Part shown: positions 9,498-18,195 of the stretch, piece after piece
How the letters are laid out: every line of letters starts with the position of its first letter
Position numbering within the stretch: position 1 is the stretch's first letter
Assembly (NCBI GenBank): GCA_963922865.1
Contig: CAWUJK010000016.1
Location: forward strand, 1-26,972
DNA from: CAWUJK01 sp963922865
GTDB lineage: Bacteria > Patescibacteriota > Gracilibacteria > BD1-5 > UBA6164
DNA: 26,972 nucleotides
Reading direction: 5' to 3'
Notes under the pieces: model-generated
Database searches by the model: none
Told to the model about the DNA's origin: nothing
Seen by the model: the letters and a program-made list of their open reading frames with translations, nothing else
Program-made: the position numbers and the translations under genes

Positions 9498-10037
9498 CTA
9501 TTTTCAAGTTTTACCTGCTTTTCTTCTTATATATTCTCAAACATATTTAATTCACTTTCATTTATATGGTTCAGGTTTCTTTTTAGCTTTAATTTTTGAA
9601 GCAAATTCTCAAACCAACTGTTTATCTATTCAAGAGATATGTAAAATATTTTTTGCTTTTTCATCAATTTCAGCCTTAAGATCCGAAGGTACAATCATTT
9701 CTACTTTATGAGAATAACCTATACTTAGAATAATTTTGTTTGCTTGAACTTCAAATTTATAACCAACTCCGTTTATTTCAAGAGATTTCTTATATCAATC
9801 AGTTACTCAAACTACCATATTATTTATAATAGCTCTAGTAGTTCCCCACATAGCAACATTTTTTTCATTTAAAGGAGTAACTAAAATTTGTTTTTCATCA
9901 ATACTTACCTTAACTTCATCATCTCTATAGTTAAAAGACAATTCTCAAAGCGGTCATTTAACTTTTATATTATTACCAGACAAGCTAGCCTCTACTTTAT
10001 CAATTAACTCCACAGGAGATTTTCCTATTCTTGACAT
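9498..10037 (-). CDS. rplF: 50S ribosomal protein L6
   Basis: 179 aa, the standard length. L6 binds 23S rRNA near the factor-binding site. It starts MSRIGKSPVELIDKVEAS. The first half has GTTRAIINNMVVGVTDGYKK. The second half has INGVGYKFEVQ, LSIGYSHKVEM and the C-terminal KPEPYKGKGIKYVGEYIRRK, which is the family signature (KPEPYKGKGIRY). The downstream residues RRKAGKTGK complete it. ATG start after a TTGTTAAAAA-type leader on the minus strand. Confidence 0.97.
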
Positions 10038-10103
10038 ATTTTTTTTGTTAAAAATAAACTGGATTAATCTTTAATAAAAGATTTCTCATTTAAAATTTTA
10101 TAA

Positions 10104-10499
10104 TTAAAACACTTCACAAAGCAGTTCTCATCATACATTCAGACTTCTAGCTTCATAACCAGTAATAACTCACTTAGGAGTAGACACTATAAAAATTCAT
10201 TTACCGTTTTTAGATTTTTTTATATCTCAAGCAGAAATATAGATTCTTTGTCATGGTTTGCTTATTCTTTTCAAAGTAGGAATATATTTAGTAACTCTAA
10301 CATCATTTAGTGATACTTTAATAGTTTTTTTATTACTTTTCTCTTCAAGAATTTCAAGCTCAGCAATATATTTATTTTTCTTAAGAACCTTTAAAATATT
10401 TGCTTTAATAGAAGAATATGGAACATTAAATTCTTCTAATCTAGCCATATAAGCATTTCTGATTCTTGTTAATAAATCTGCAATTGGATCTATTATCAT
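10104..10499 (-). CDS. rpsH: 30S ribosomal protein S8
   Basis: 131 aa, the usual length. S8 is a primary 16S rRNA-binding protein and, in E. coli, represses the spc operon. It begins MIIDPIADLLTRIRNAYMAR, continues IPTLKRISKPGQRIYISA and ends with the family motif VSTPKGVITGYEARSLNVGG followed by ELLCEVF. The TGA at the GQRIY glycine would truncate it under the standard code. In E. coli S8 controls the operon near the L5 start; here two GC-rich hairpins lie between L5 and S14. Confidence 0.97.
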
Positions 10500-10532
10500 A
10501 ACTCGTAAATTAAATATTAAATTTTTTATTTT

Positions 10533-10757
10533 TTACCAACTTGATTTTCTCACACCTGGCAATTCTCAAGCATTCGCTTTTTCTCTAAAACAAATTCTAC
10601 ATATATCAAAAGATCATAAATATCATCTAGTTCTTCAACAAACAGAGCATATATTAAAAACTTTAGTTGCTTGTTTTGGTTTTCTACCTTGCTTCAAAGC
10701 TCTAAGAAACTTTGTTTTTAATTTATTTGCTTTAGCTATTTTTGATTTTCTAGCCAT
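10533..10757 (-). CDS. rpsN: 30S ribosomal protein S14, zinc-binding type
   Basis: 74 aa. It carries the zinc ribbon CSVC...CRIC (C-x2-C twice), so it is the C+ form of S14, longer at its N terminus than the usual 61-residue form. The C terminus is FREKANAGELPGVRKSSW, as in the family. It assembles into the head of the 30S subunit. Its place between L5 and S8 is standard. Start ATG at MARKSKIAKANKLKTK. Confidence 0.95.
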
Positions 10758-10782
10758 CTTAATTTTTATTAAAAATAAATTA

Positions 10783-10816
10783 TTCCGTTAAAGACGGAAT
10801 CACGCTTTTAACGTGA
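10783..10816 (-). promoter_or_regulatory. Two tandem GC-rich hairpins between L5 and S14
   Basis: On the minus-strand RNA, directly after the L5 stop codon, a 7-bp hairpin (10800-10806 with 10810-10816, one G-U) is followed at once by a 6-bp hairpin (10783-10788 with 10794-10799). They are much richer in G and C than other spacers in the operon, and no T tract follows. They could bind a ribosomal protein or mark an RNA processing site; the role is inference. Confidence 0.5.
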
Positions 10817-11356
10817 CTATTTAGAAAAAGGAAATCCTAATTCTTCCAAAAGAACCTTTCATGAGTTACTATCTTTAGCTGTGGTTTTAACTGTTATTTG
10901 TAAACCATGGGTTTTAACAACATCAACTTGCGGTACTTCTAAGAAAATAGTATGCTCTTTAACTCAAAAATTATAATTACCTTGCTTATCAAAGCCTTTT
11001 TTATTGATTCATCTAAAGTCTCTAACCCTAGGAAGAACAATGTTAACAAGCTTATCTAAAAAGCTATACATATTTTCTCATCTCAATGTAACACTAAGCC
11101 CAACAGGCATACCTGCTCTTAATTTAAAGTTTGAAATTGCTTTTTTAGCATATCTAACAGTGGGAGCTTGACCAGTAATCAAAGCTAAGTGCTCCTTCAA
11201 AGGAGAATAATCTTTATTTCAAGACCTTATATAAGTTCAAATTCACATATTTAGAACTACTTTTTCCAATTTTGGTATGTCCATAACATTTTTTATCTCA
11301 AGTTTTTCCTTTAGCTTTGGAGCGATATCTTTATTATATTTTTCTCTAAGAGACAT
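10817..11356 (-). CDS. rplE: 50S ribosomal protein L5
   Basis: 179 aa, the standard length. L5 binds 5S rRNA and contacts the P-site tRNA. It starts MSLREKYNKDIAPKLKEKLE. It contains NVMDIPKLEKVVLNMGIG, LITGQAPTVRYAKKAISNFK (family form TGQKPxxTxAKKSIA), VTLRGENMYSFLDKLVNIVL and PRVRDFRGINKKGFDKQGNY, the last being a strongly conserved signature. The C-terminal EHTIFLEVPQVDVVKTHGLQ completes the family pattern. Confidence 0.97.
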
Positions 11357-11388
11357 TTTTTGTTTATCTTACAAAAATAAATTTATTA

Positions 11389-11736
11389 TTATTTTATTAT
11401 AGCACTAGCAGCATCTTTCTTTGCTCAAGATTTTACAGCAATTTTAGAAAATCTAAATTTTTTCTTTTTTCACTTCTCTTGTATAGTTACAAAACCAATT
11501 CTAGTAGCTTTATCAGTAAAAGGACAAATAAGCATAACATTTGAAGAATCAATAGGTTTTTCAAATTTAACAATTTGACCTGGATTAGTTCACATTTTTT
11601 TAATATGTTTAGTAACCATATTTACTCCTTTCACAACAAGCTTGTTTTTATCTTTCAAAACCCTTACAACTTCAGCTTTGGTTTTTTTATCTTTTCATGA
11701 AATCACGATAACTTTATCTCAAGTTCTTATTTTCAT
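11389..11736 (-). CDS. rplX: 50S ribosomal protein L24
   Basis: 115 aa. L24 starts assembly of the large subunit. The N-terminal KOW motif reads KIRTGDKVIVISGKDKKTKA, then VKGVNMVTKHIKK, the family pattern. The remainder has PIDSSNVMLICPFTDKATRI and a basic tail. Length is close to the usual 100-115. It sits between L14 and L5 as expected. Confidence 0.95.
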
Positions 11737-11785
11737 AAATATATATTAAATATTAATATTTTTTCTTTAAAGTTTATATTCAAAA

Positions 11786-12154
11786 CTATAATACCTCAGG
11801 AGCTAAACTCACAATTTTTTGATAACCTTTCTTTCTAAGCTCTCTAGCAACAGGACCAAATATTCTAGTTCATTTTGGATTACCAGAATCATCAATAATA
11901 ACACAAGAATTATCATCAAATCTAAGATATCACCCATCTTTTCTCCTAACTTCTTTACTTGTTCTAACTATAACAGCTTTTACGACTTTTTTCTTTTTTA
12001 CTTGTCCGTTAGGGTCTGCTTTTTTTACTGTACACACAATAACATCACCTATTGAAGCGTATCTTCTATGAGAACCTCATAAAACTTTAATACACAATAC
12101 TTCTCTAGCTCATGAATTATCAGCAACAGATAATCTTGATTCAGTTTGTATCAT
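11786..12154 (-). CDS. rplN: 50S ribosomal protein L14
   Basis: 122 aa, exactly the usual length. L14 lies at the subunit interface. It starts MIQTESRLSVADNSGAREVL. It contains SHRRYASIGDVIVCTVKKA, KVVKAVIVRTSKEVRRKDG, LRFDDNSCVIIDDSGNPKGT and RIFGPVARELRKKGYQKIVS, ending in LAPEVL. All blocks fit the family. Confidence 0.98.
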
Positions 12155-12185
12155 AAAGATTAACTTTTAGTAAATTAAATTTATA

Positions 12186-12410
12186 TTATAAAGTAACTAA
12201 TTCCCATCTCTTTAGTTTAGAAAGAGGTCTAGATTCTTTAATAATAACAACATCTCAAATTTTTGATGAGTTTTTTTCATCATGCGCATGAAACTTATTA
12301 GTTACTTTATATCTTTTTTTATATTTTGGATCACTTTTGTAAGTATCAACTGAAACTACAATAGTTTTATCCATTTTATTGCTGGTAACAATACCTTTAA
12401 TTGTTCTCAT
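12186..12410 (-). CDS. rpsQ: 30S ribosomal protein S17
   Basis: 74 aa. S17 is an OB-fold primary binder of 16S rRNA. MRTIKGIVTSNKMDKTIVVS is the family start, then KRYKVTNKFHAHDEKNSSKI followed by GDVVIIKESRPLSKLKRWEL (the GDxVxIxExRPLSKxKxW signature). Short N terminus and normal core. Confidence 0.96.
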
Positions 12411-12438
12411 AATTTTAGTTCAATTATTTATTATTTAT

Positions 12439-12654
12439 TTAACCAATATTATAATCATTTTCTCTTGCCACAGTTTTAATTATGGCTATATGTCTCCTAA
12501 GAGCTTTTATCAAATGAGTTTGCTTAAGTTCTCATAAGCTTTTTTTCATAGATAGTTCATACAATTTTTTTGATCTCATAGTTAGTTCTTCTTTCAAAGA
12601 TTTGCTATCTAATTTTTTTAGATCAGATGGTTTTTTAAGTTTTAATTCTTTCAT
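12439..12654 (-). CDS. rpmC: 50S ribosomal protein L29
   Basis: 71 aa, two antiparallel helices near the exit tunnel. It starts MKELKLKKPSDLKKLDSKSL. The central helix is followed by LKQTHLIKALRRHIAIIKTV, which contains the R-x-x-I-A-x-I-x-T family pattern. It starts only 6 nt after the L16 stop codon, the tightest junction in the operon, so translational coupling is likely. Confidence 0.93.
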
Positions 12655-12660
12655 AATTTT

Positions 12661-13065
12661 TTACTCAGCTAATATTTTAGTTTTTACAGGCAACTTATAA
12701 GATGCCAGCCTAAAAGCTTCCTTTGCAACTTCTGGAGTAACTCATGTTATTTCAAACATAATTCTACCAGGTTTTACAGGAGCTCTATATCACTCAATAG
12801 ATCATTTACCTCAACCCATAGGAACTTCCAAAGGTTTAGCAGTATAAGCTTTGTCTGGAAAGATTCTTATCCAAATTTTACCTCATCTTTTTATAAACCT
12901 AACCATAGCTCTTCTAGCTGATTCTATTTGCCTAGAAGTTATATAACCTCTAGTTGTTGCTTTAATAGCATAATCACCAAAAGCAATAGTGGAACCTTTA
13001 ATAGCCTTTCATTTAAGTCTTCATCTAAAGGTTTTTCTATATTTAGTTTTCTTTGGTTGTAACAT
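12661..13065 (-). CDS. rplP: 50S ribosomal protein L16
   Basis: 134 aa, the standard length. L16 organises the A-site region of the large subunit. It starts MLQPKKTKYRKTFRGRLKGK. It contains TTRGYITSRQIESARRAMVR, GKIWIRIFPDKAYTAKPLEV, MGGGKGSIEGYRAPVKPG-type loops (family MGKGKGxxxxWVAPVKPGRI) and RIMFEITGVTPEVAKEAFRL. The MGGGKG loop residues use GGT, TGA, GGT and TGA for glycine. Confidence 0.97.
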
Positions 13066-13108
13066 TTTAAGTACAATTAGTATATAATTTTATATAATTA
13101 GTCAAGTT

Positions 13109-13747
13109 TTATTTGCGTTTTTTATAAATATCTCATTTATATATCCATATTTTCAATCCTAGAGTTCAATAAACAGTCTCAGCTCTAACACTAACATAAT
13201 CTATATCTGATCTAATAGTTTGAGTAGGAATATTTCATTGTTTAAATGTTTCTTTTCTAGCAATTTCAGCTCAGTTAAGCCTTCATCAAACTTTAATTTT
13301 AATTCATTTTGCTCATGAATCCATACTTTTAGAAATTGCTTGTTTTATTGCTCTTTTGTAAGGCATTCTTTTCTCAATTTGATTTTTTATATCAAATCAA
13401 ACAATTTTTGCATTTAGTGCTGGGTTTTTAATCTCTTTAACATCAATTAAAGTTTTTTTAGCTGTTTTTTTAGATATTATATCTTGAATTCTCTCTAAAT
13501 TTTCTCATGTTTTTCAAAGAATAAGAGAAGATTTTATAGTATAAACATCAACCCTGATCAAATCTTGCTCTATTGAAATCAATATATCTCAAACAGGAAT
13601 TCAGGTCAATTCTTTATCAAGAATTTGTCTAATGGTGAGATCTAAAGATAATTCAAGCTTATAAGTTTTTTTATCAGAAAACCAAGCAGATTTCCAAGTT
13701 TTAATATATGGAATTCTAAAAGAAATTGGACTTACTTTATGTCACAT
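13109..13747 (-). CDS. rpsC: 30S ribosomal protein S3
   Basis: 212 aa, within the usual range. S3 lines the mRNA entry channel. It starts MGHKVSPISFRIPYIKTWKS (family MGQKVxPxGFRLG). The KH domain has SLILGKTGENLERIQDIISK with the GxxG loop. The C-terminal domain has KNQIEKRMPYKRAIKQAISK, GAKGIKIKVGGRLNGAEIAR (the S3 signature) and DYVSVRAETVYGTLGLKIWI, followed by YKGD. The start is the second codon pair ATG-TGA (Met-Gly). Confidence 0.97.
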
Positions 13748-13896
13748 ATTTTTTATTGTTATTAATTAATACGGATTATTATCTACCAAGCCTAGCGGAA
13801 TAATAAACTCTCAAATATTTTAAGTTAATAATTATGATATTAGTTACTATAAAGCAAATAATATCAACAAATCTTTTAATGAAAAGACTTATGTTA
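13748..13896 (-). promoter_or_regulatory. Structured 149-nt spacer between L22 and S3
   Basis: Most gaps in this operon are 6-95 nt; this one is 149 nt. It has no supported open frame but holds three hairpins on the minus-strand RNA: 6 bp (13872-13877/13882-13887), 8 bp (13835-13842/13859-13866) and 7 bp around a GC-rich core (13776-13782/13800-13806). No strong T tract follows any of them. It may be a regulatory leader for S3-L16 and downstream genes, or a processing region. No clear promoter pair is visible. Confidence 0.45.
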
Positions 13897-14223
13897 TTAC
13901 CTAACTTGAAGCTCTAAAGAAATATTAGAGGTTCTTTTCAAAATTGGATGCATTCTTCATCTAGATATAGGATTTCATCTCTTGTAAACGATTCACTTAT
14001 TCACGCAAACTATATCAATCATAAGATTTTCTATTTTTTGTCAATCATTATTTTGAGCATTACTTACAGCAGAATGAACAATTTTATACAATATATTAGC
14101 ACCTTTTTTAGGAGCAAATTTCAAAAATTGTAACGCCTCTTCTGCTTTCATTCATCTTATAATAGAAGCAACTACTCTTAGTTTTTTAGGAGAAATCCTT
14201 ATATTTTTCCCGTAAGCTTTCAT
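13897..14223 (-). CDS. rplV: 50S ribosomal protein L22
   Basis: 108 aa, normal length. L22 lines the peptide exit tunnel. It starts MKAYGKNIRISPKKLRVVAS (family RxSPxKxRxVAxxIRG). It contains MKAEEALQFLKFAPKKGANI, VHSAVSNAQNN and the C-terminal hairpin RGNPISRGRMHPILKRTSNI (family GRxxRIxKRTSHI). TGA encodes both hairpin glycines visible in this stretch. Confidence 0.96.
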
Positions 14224-14242
14224 ATATATACTTAATTAAATA

Positions 14243-14506
14243 TTATTTTTTTCAGCCATGACCCTTAAAAGTTCTAGTAAGAGAAAACTCTCACATCTTA
14301 TGTCAAACCATTTCTTCAGTAATAAAAACTGGAGTGTGTTTCTTTCAATCATGAACACCAAATGTATGTCATACAAATTCAGGAATTATAGTACATGATC
14401 TTGACCAAGTCTTAATTACTGTTTTTTTTCCCGAGTCATTCATTTTTTCCACTTTTTTTAAAAGTTTTTCATCAATATAGGGTCATTTTTTTAAACTTCT
14501 TGCCAT
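14243..14506 (-). CDS. rpsS: 30S ribosomal protein S19
   Basis: 87 aa. S19 is in the 30S head and contacts the A-site finger. MARSLKKGPYIDEKLLKKVE is the family start. Then follow KTVIKTWSRSCTIIPEFVGH, the signature TFGVHDGKKHTPVFITEEMV, and GHKMGEFSLTRTFKGHGGKK at the C terminus. All blocks are conserved and the length is standard. Confidence 0.98.
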
Positions 14507-14534
14507 TTTTATTTATATAAAATATAAAATATAA

Positions 14535-15380
14535 TTAAACCATCAATTTACCTTTTCTTGTTTTTAAAATCCATTTGTTTGTGGATTTTTTTCTACTTCT
14601 AGTTTTATAACCTAAAGCAGGCATACCCCAAGGGGTTTTAGGAGCTTTCATACCTATTGAAGAATGTCATTCTCAACCTCAATGCGGGTGATCTACAGGA
14701 TTCATAGATTTACCAAGAACAGTTGGTCTTTTTCACATCCATCTAGACCTTCAAGCTTTTCAAATAACGGTCTGATTGTGATCAGGGTTAGAAACTTGTC
14801 CCAAAGTAGCATAGCATTTTTTATGAACCAACCTAATCTCTCATGAAGGCATTTTTACCTGAGTATAATCTCCTTCTTGAGAAACTATATAAGCGGTAGC
14901 TCAAGCTGTTCTTACAGAGCTTGCTCATTGTCACACTATAAGTTCAACATTATATACTTTCAACCCGGTTGGAATATTTCCAATCTCCATTCTATTACCA
15001 GAAGTTAGTTCTGTTTTTTCATCGGTAATAATAGTGTCTCATACTTTCATTTGGGTATGAGCAAGAACATACCTTCTCTCACCATCTGCGTAACAAACAA
15101 GAGAAATAAAAGCTGTTCTATAAGGATCATATTCTATGGTCTCTACTTTTGCTTTAATTCCTTTCTTATCAACTCAAAAAAAGTCTACTAATCTATATTT
15201 TTGAGTATGTCATCATCCTTGATGCCTAACCGTTAGTCTTCAGGTATTATTTCTACCAGAATGCTTCTTCAATTTAATAGTTAGGGGTTTATAAGGCTTT
15301 GAATGAGTTAGTTCATCGAAACAAACAACTGTCATTCATCTTCTACCAGGAGTAGTAGGTTTAAATTTCTTAATTCCCAC
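14535..15380 (-). CDS. rplB: 50S ribosomal protein L2
   Basis: 281 aa, close to the usual 275. L2 is needed for subunit association and peptidyl transfer. The start is GTG, chosen because VGIKKFKPTTPGRRGMTVVC follows at once and an in-frame stop lies just upstream. It contains NTGRLTVRHQGGGHTQKYRL, then VDFFGVDKKGIK. Towards the end it has VSNPDHNQTVIGKAGRSRWM and the NPVDHPHGGGEGHSSIG signature, followed by APKTPWGMPALGYKTRSRKK. It is the only non-ATG start seen in the ribosomal block. Confidence 0.97.
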
Positions 15381-15404
15381 GGTACTTTTATTTTAAGAAT
15401 TAAA

Positions 15405-15698
15405 TTATTTTGTAATAGAAAAATCTATTTTATCTTCAGGGTTTCTCAGTTTCACATAAGCTTTTTTAGTAGTTTTTTTTCTAATTTGTAATCATTTTCT
15501 ACCGTTTTTAAATTTTTCTCTAGTATTTACCATATTCACATCACTTACTTCAACTCAATACAATTCAAATATAGCTTTTTTAATATCTATTTTTGTTGAA
15601 CTTTTATCAACTGTAAACACATAAGTATTATTAGTTAGCTCAAGTTTTGAGGTTTTTTCAGTAACTATAGGTTTTTTAATTAGTCTATATAGTCTCAT
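15405..15698 (-). CDS. rplW: 50S ribosomal protein L23
   Basis: 97 aa, standard length. L23 sits at the tunnel exit and is the docking site for SRP and trigger factor. It starts MRLYRLIKKPIVTEKTSKLE (family PxxTEKS). It contains TYVFTVDKSSTKIDIKKAIF and the VSDVNMVNTREKFKNGRKGL segment. The end carries KKAYVKLRNPEDKIDF (family KKAxVxLxxGxxI). Confidence 0.95.
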
Positions 15699-15766
15699 TG
15701 GTTTAAAATTAATAACTATTTATCTTAGGTTTATTTTTTGAAAAGATTTTCAATTCAAACAAAGGC

Positions 15767-16387
15767 TTAAGCTCTTGAGTTCAATTCTTCAATCGAATCT
15801 TTAAGCAAAATCAAACTATCATATTTAAGTAAGTCTTTTACATTTAGATAACTCAACATCAAATTTTTCACATAAGAAAGGTTGTTAGTTGATTTTGTTA
15901 CAGTATCATTTTTCTCTTTTAGGGCCAAAATAACTTTTTCGTTTATCGGTAAAGATTTCAATATTTTATCCATTTTTTTAGTCTTAATTTCATTTAAAGA
16001 TAGTTTATCTAGAACGATAAGTTTTTCGTTTCTAACCTTATCAGACAACAAAATATTAATAGCAAGTCTTCTTTCTTTTTTATTCATAGAAATAGTGAAA
16101 TTTCTATTATTTCTTGGTCAAAAAGCAACTCATCATTTTTTTCTAATAGGAGATCTATTTGAACCCATTCTAGCTCTACCAGTACCTTTTTGTCTATAAA
16201 TTTTTCTAGTAGAACCTCTTCTTTCTCATCTAGTTTTAGTATGAGCAACATTTAGCCTAGCATTTGATAGTTGATAAACTAATGCTCTATGAACTATGTT
16301 TTCGTTTGGCTCTAAACCAAAAACAGACTTATTTAGTTTAACAGTTCATTTTTCTTTACCTAATTCAGTATACACTTTAATTTCCAT
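15767..16387 (-). CDS. rplD: 50S ribosomal protein L4
   Basis: 206 aa, normal length. L4 contributes to the exit tunnel and in E. coli represses its own S10 operon. It contains VHRALVYQLSNARLNVAHTK, then RGERRGSTRKIYRQKGTGRA and RMGSNRSPIRKKGGVAFGPR. This is the family's long extended loop (KxxRQKGTGRARxGxxxxPxxxGGG). The C-terminal globular part is more divergent, with NIRDKVRNEKLIVLDKLS-like helices and LMLSYLNVKDLLKYDSLIL. Start ATG at MEIKVYTELGKEKGTVKL. Confidence 0.96.
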
Positions 16388-16407
16388 TTGTAAGAAATAT
16401 TTAATAA

Positions 16408-17031
16408 TTAAAAAATGATATTTACAAGCGAATTTCTAGCTCAAGGCACTCAACCTCTTACACCTATAATTTTAATATCTTTATTTATCAATTCTATAGG
16501 AACTTTTTTTATATTTACAGCAATGTCACCATGATGTCCGTGCATCTTCTTTCATTTATGTGTTCTAGTTGGTTTTCTATTACCTATAGAACCTAAAGCC
16601 CTATGAAACTTTGAACCATGTCATGCAGGTCAACCGTGAAAGTTGTGTTTTTTCATAGCTCAAGTAAATCATTTTCATTTTGATTTACCAACAAGATTAA
16701 CAAACTCAATTCCATCAAGAGAATCTAAACTGATCTCATCTCCCACCTTAAATTTTTCTTTATCTTCAGGATTTATAGGAAATTCTTTAGTTAAAGAAAA
16801 TTCTTTCTTGTTAAGTGTAGTTTTTCATTGAGGAAGTAATTCTCATTTTTCTATATCTCATTGAGAATTTTTTCATACAATACCTACAACCATAGCTTCA
16901 TATCAATCTTTTTCTATTGTTTTAAATCAAACAACTTTTAAGCTTGGAACTTCCAATAAGGTGATAGGGATAAACTTATCTCATTTCACAATCCTAGTCA
17001 TTTCCAGTTTTTTAGCTAAAATTCAAGCCAT
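16408..17031 (-). CDS. rplC: 50S ribosomal protein L3
   Basis: 207 aa, normal length. L3 starts 50S assembly and reaches the peptidyl transferase centre. It starts MAGILAKKLEMTRIVKGDKF (family LGxKxGMTxxF). The signature region reads FHGGPAGHGSKFHRALGSIG, then NRKPTRTHKGKKMHGHHGD (family GxxxPxRVxKGKKMPGHMG). It is the first gene of the block here; S10 is not upstream. The ~108-nt leader carries a potential switch between two hairpins. Confidence 0.97.
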
Positions 17032-17056
17032 TTTAAAATGATTATAAATTAAAGTT

Positions 17057-17104
17057 AGAGGTTAAACTTTTTCTGTATAAAACAGCTAGTTTAACTTAAC
17101 CTCT
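17057..17104 (-). promoter_or_regulatory. Leader of the ribosomal protein operon with two exclusive hairpins
   Basis: On the minus-strand RNA between the L3 promoter and its ATG, a 9-bp stem (17096-17104 with 17057-17065) competes with an inner 8-bp stem (17088-17095 with 17061-17068), which can also close a 4-bp CTGT/ACAG tip. The two share bases 17061-17065, so only one can form fully. In E. coli the L4 protein controls the S10-operon leader; a similar autoregulatory switch is plausible here but unproven. Confidence 0.5.
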
Positions 17105-17145
17105 TCAAAGAACTTCCGAAATATATTTTTCAAGAAAGCTTCTCA

Positions 17146-17172
17146 ATTATATGAAAAATATTTTAAATGCAA
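17146..17172 (-). promoter_or_regulatory. Promoter of the L3-secY operon
   Basis: On the minus strand, -35 TTGCAT (17167-17172), a 15-bp spacer and a perfect -10 TATAAT (17146-17151). The start site would be near 17139, giving a leader of about 108 nt that includes the two competing hairpins. Confidence 0.6.
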
Positions 17173-17232
17173 AACTTTTTGTATACATTTTTTAAATATG
17201 GATATTAATTAATTTAATAATTAATAATTTTA

Positions 17233-17271
17233 TTTGGTTTATGTTATAATTATATATAATAGCTATTATAT
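17233..17271 (+). promoter_or_regulatory. Promoter and 18-bp palindrome upstream of the EamA gene
   Basis: A perfect 18-bp palindrome, ATATAATAGCTATTATAT (17254-17271), contains a TATAAT on each strand. TTTGGT (17233-17238) lies 16 bp before the plus-strand TATAAT (17255-17260), a weak but correctly spaced promoter for the transporter gene. Another TATAAT lies at 17245-17250. The palindrome could be an operator. Confidence 0.4.
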
Positions 17272-17285
17272 TTTAAAAAAACAAT

Positions 17286-18122
17286 ATGTGAGACATTTTT
17301 TTCATTTTTTTAGTTCTTGTGAGCGCTCTTTTAAGTTCAGTTCATGCGACACTTATGAAAACCTCTAAAAATAGAGGAGTGACAATAATAACTACAAGTA
17401 TTTTGTATATAATGTTGGGTATATTTTTAGCATTTATATTTCCTCTTCCTTCTTTAAAAGCTCTATATTATATAATTGTTGCCTCTATTTTTACAACTAT
17501 TCAAGTACTAGCATCGCATTTCGCTCTTAATAAATGAGATTTAACTCTTGTTTGGCCTTTTCAGGCATGAATAAAATTCTTAACCACTGTTATAGTTTCA
17601 ATGTTTATTTTTAATGAAGCCATAAAAATAAACATAATAATAAGTATAGTATTAATTATTATTTCCATATTTTGTATTAAACCTCTCAAAACAACAAATA
17701 TTGACATAAAAGCTATTTTGTGATCAATACTTTTTTGAGTAAGTCTTTCTATACAATTACTACTTACAGCAAAAGGGATCCAATATGTGTCACATCCGTG
17801 AAGTTATATTGCTTGGGATTTTATAATAAGTTTACCTATAATTATAAGTGCATATTTTATTTATAAAAAGGAAATTAATATTAAAAATATCAAAAAAAAC
17901 TTCAAACATAACTTTTCTATTATGTTTACAGATATGTTAAGTTATAGTATTATTTTATATCTTTTTTATATGGTAAATGTAACAGAGGTATTTATATGGA
18001 GACAAGCAAGCTTACTTTTTACATTGATTATAGGATATTTCTTTCTGAAAGAAAAAACCAATTTTATGAGAGTTTTAGGATTTTTAATTTTAGTTTTTGG
18101 TTTGGTAATAAGTAAAATTTAA
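17286..18122 (+). CDS. EamA/DMT-family membrane transporter
   Basis: 278 aa, nearly all hydrophobic, with about ten predicted membrane helices in two related halves: 1 to about 135 and about 145-278. It starts MGDIFFIFLVLVSALLSSVH, the usual opening of EamA proteins. It ends FFLKEKTNFMRVLGFLILVF followed by GLVISKI, matching the family ending in which a conserved acidic or lysine-containing turn precedes the last helix. These drug/metabolite transporters export or import small metabolites; the substrate cannot be told. ATG start includes a TGA (Gly) second codon. Single gene, divergent from the ribosomal operon, ended by a bidirectional terminator. Confidence 0.85.
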
Positions 18123-18164
18123 AATTATCTATATTTAACTTATTAAATATCTACAAACTATAAT

Positions 18165-18195
18165 AAAAAACTTGGTATTAACCAAGTAGTTTTTT
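18165..18195. terminator. Bidirectional terminator between EamA and cNMP-domain genes
   Basis: A 7-bp stem, ACTTGGT/ACCAAGT (18170-18176 with 18181-18187), is flanked by A runs on the left and T runs on the right. It can terminate the EamA gene on the plus strand and the infB-cNMP unit on the minus strand. The last codons and the TAA (18178-18180) of the minus-strand gene lie inside the hairpin. Confidence 0.7.
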
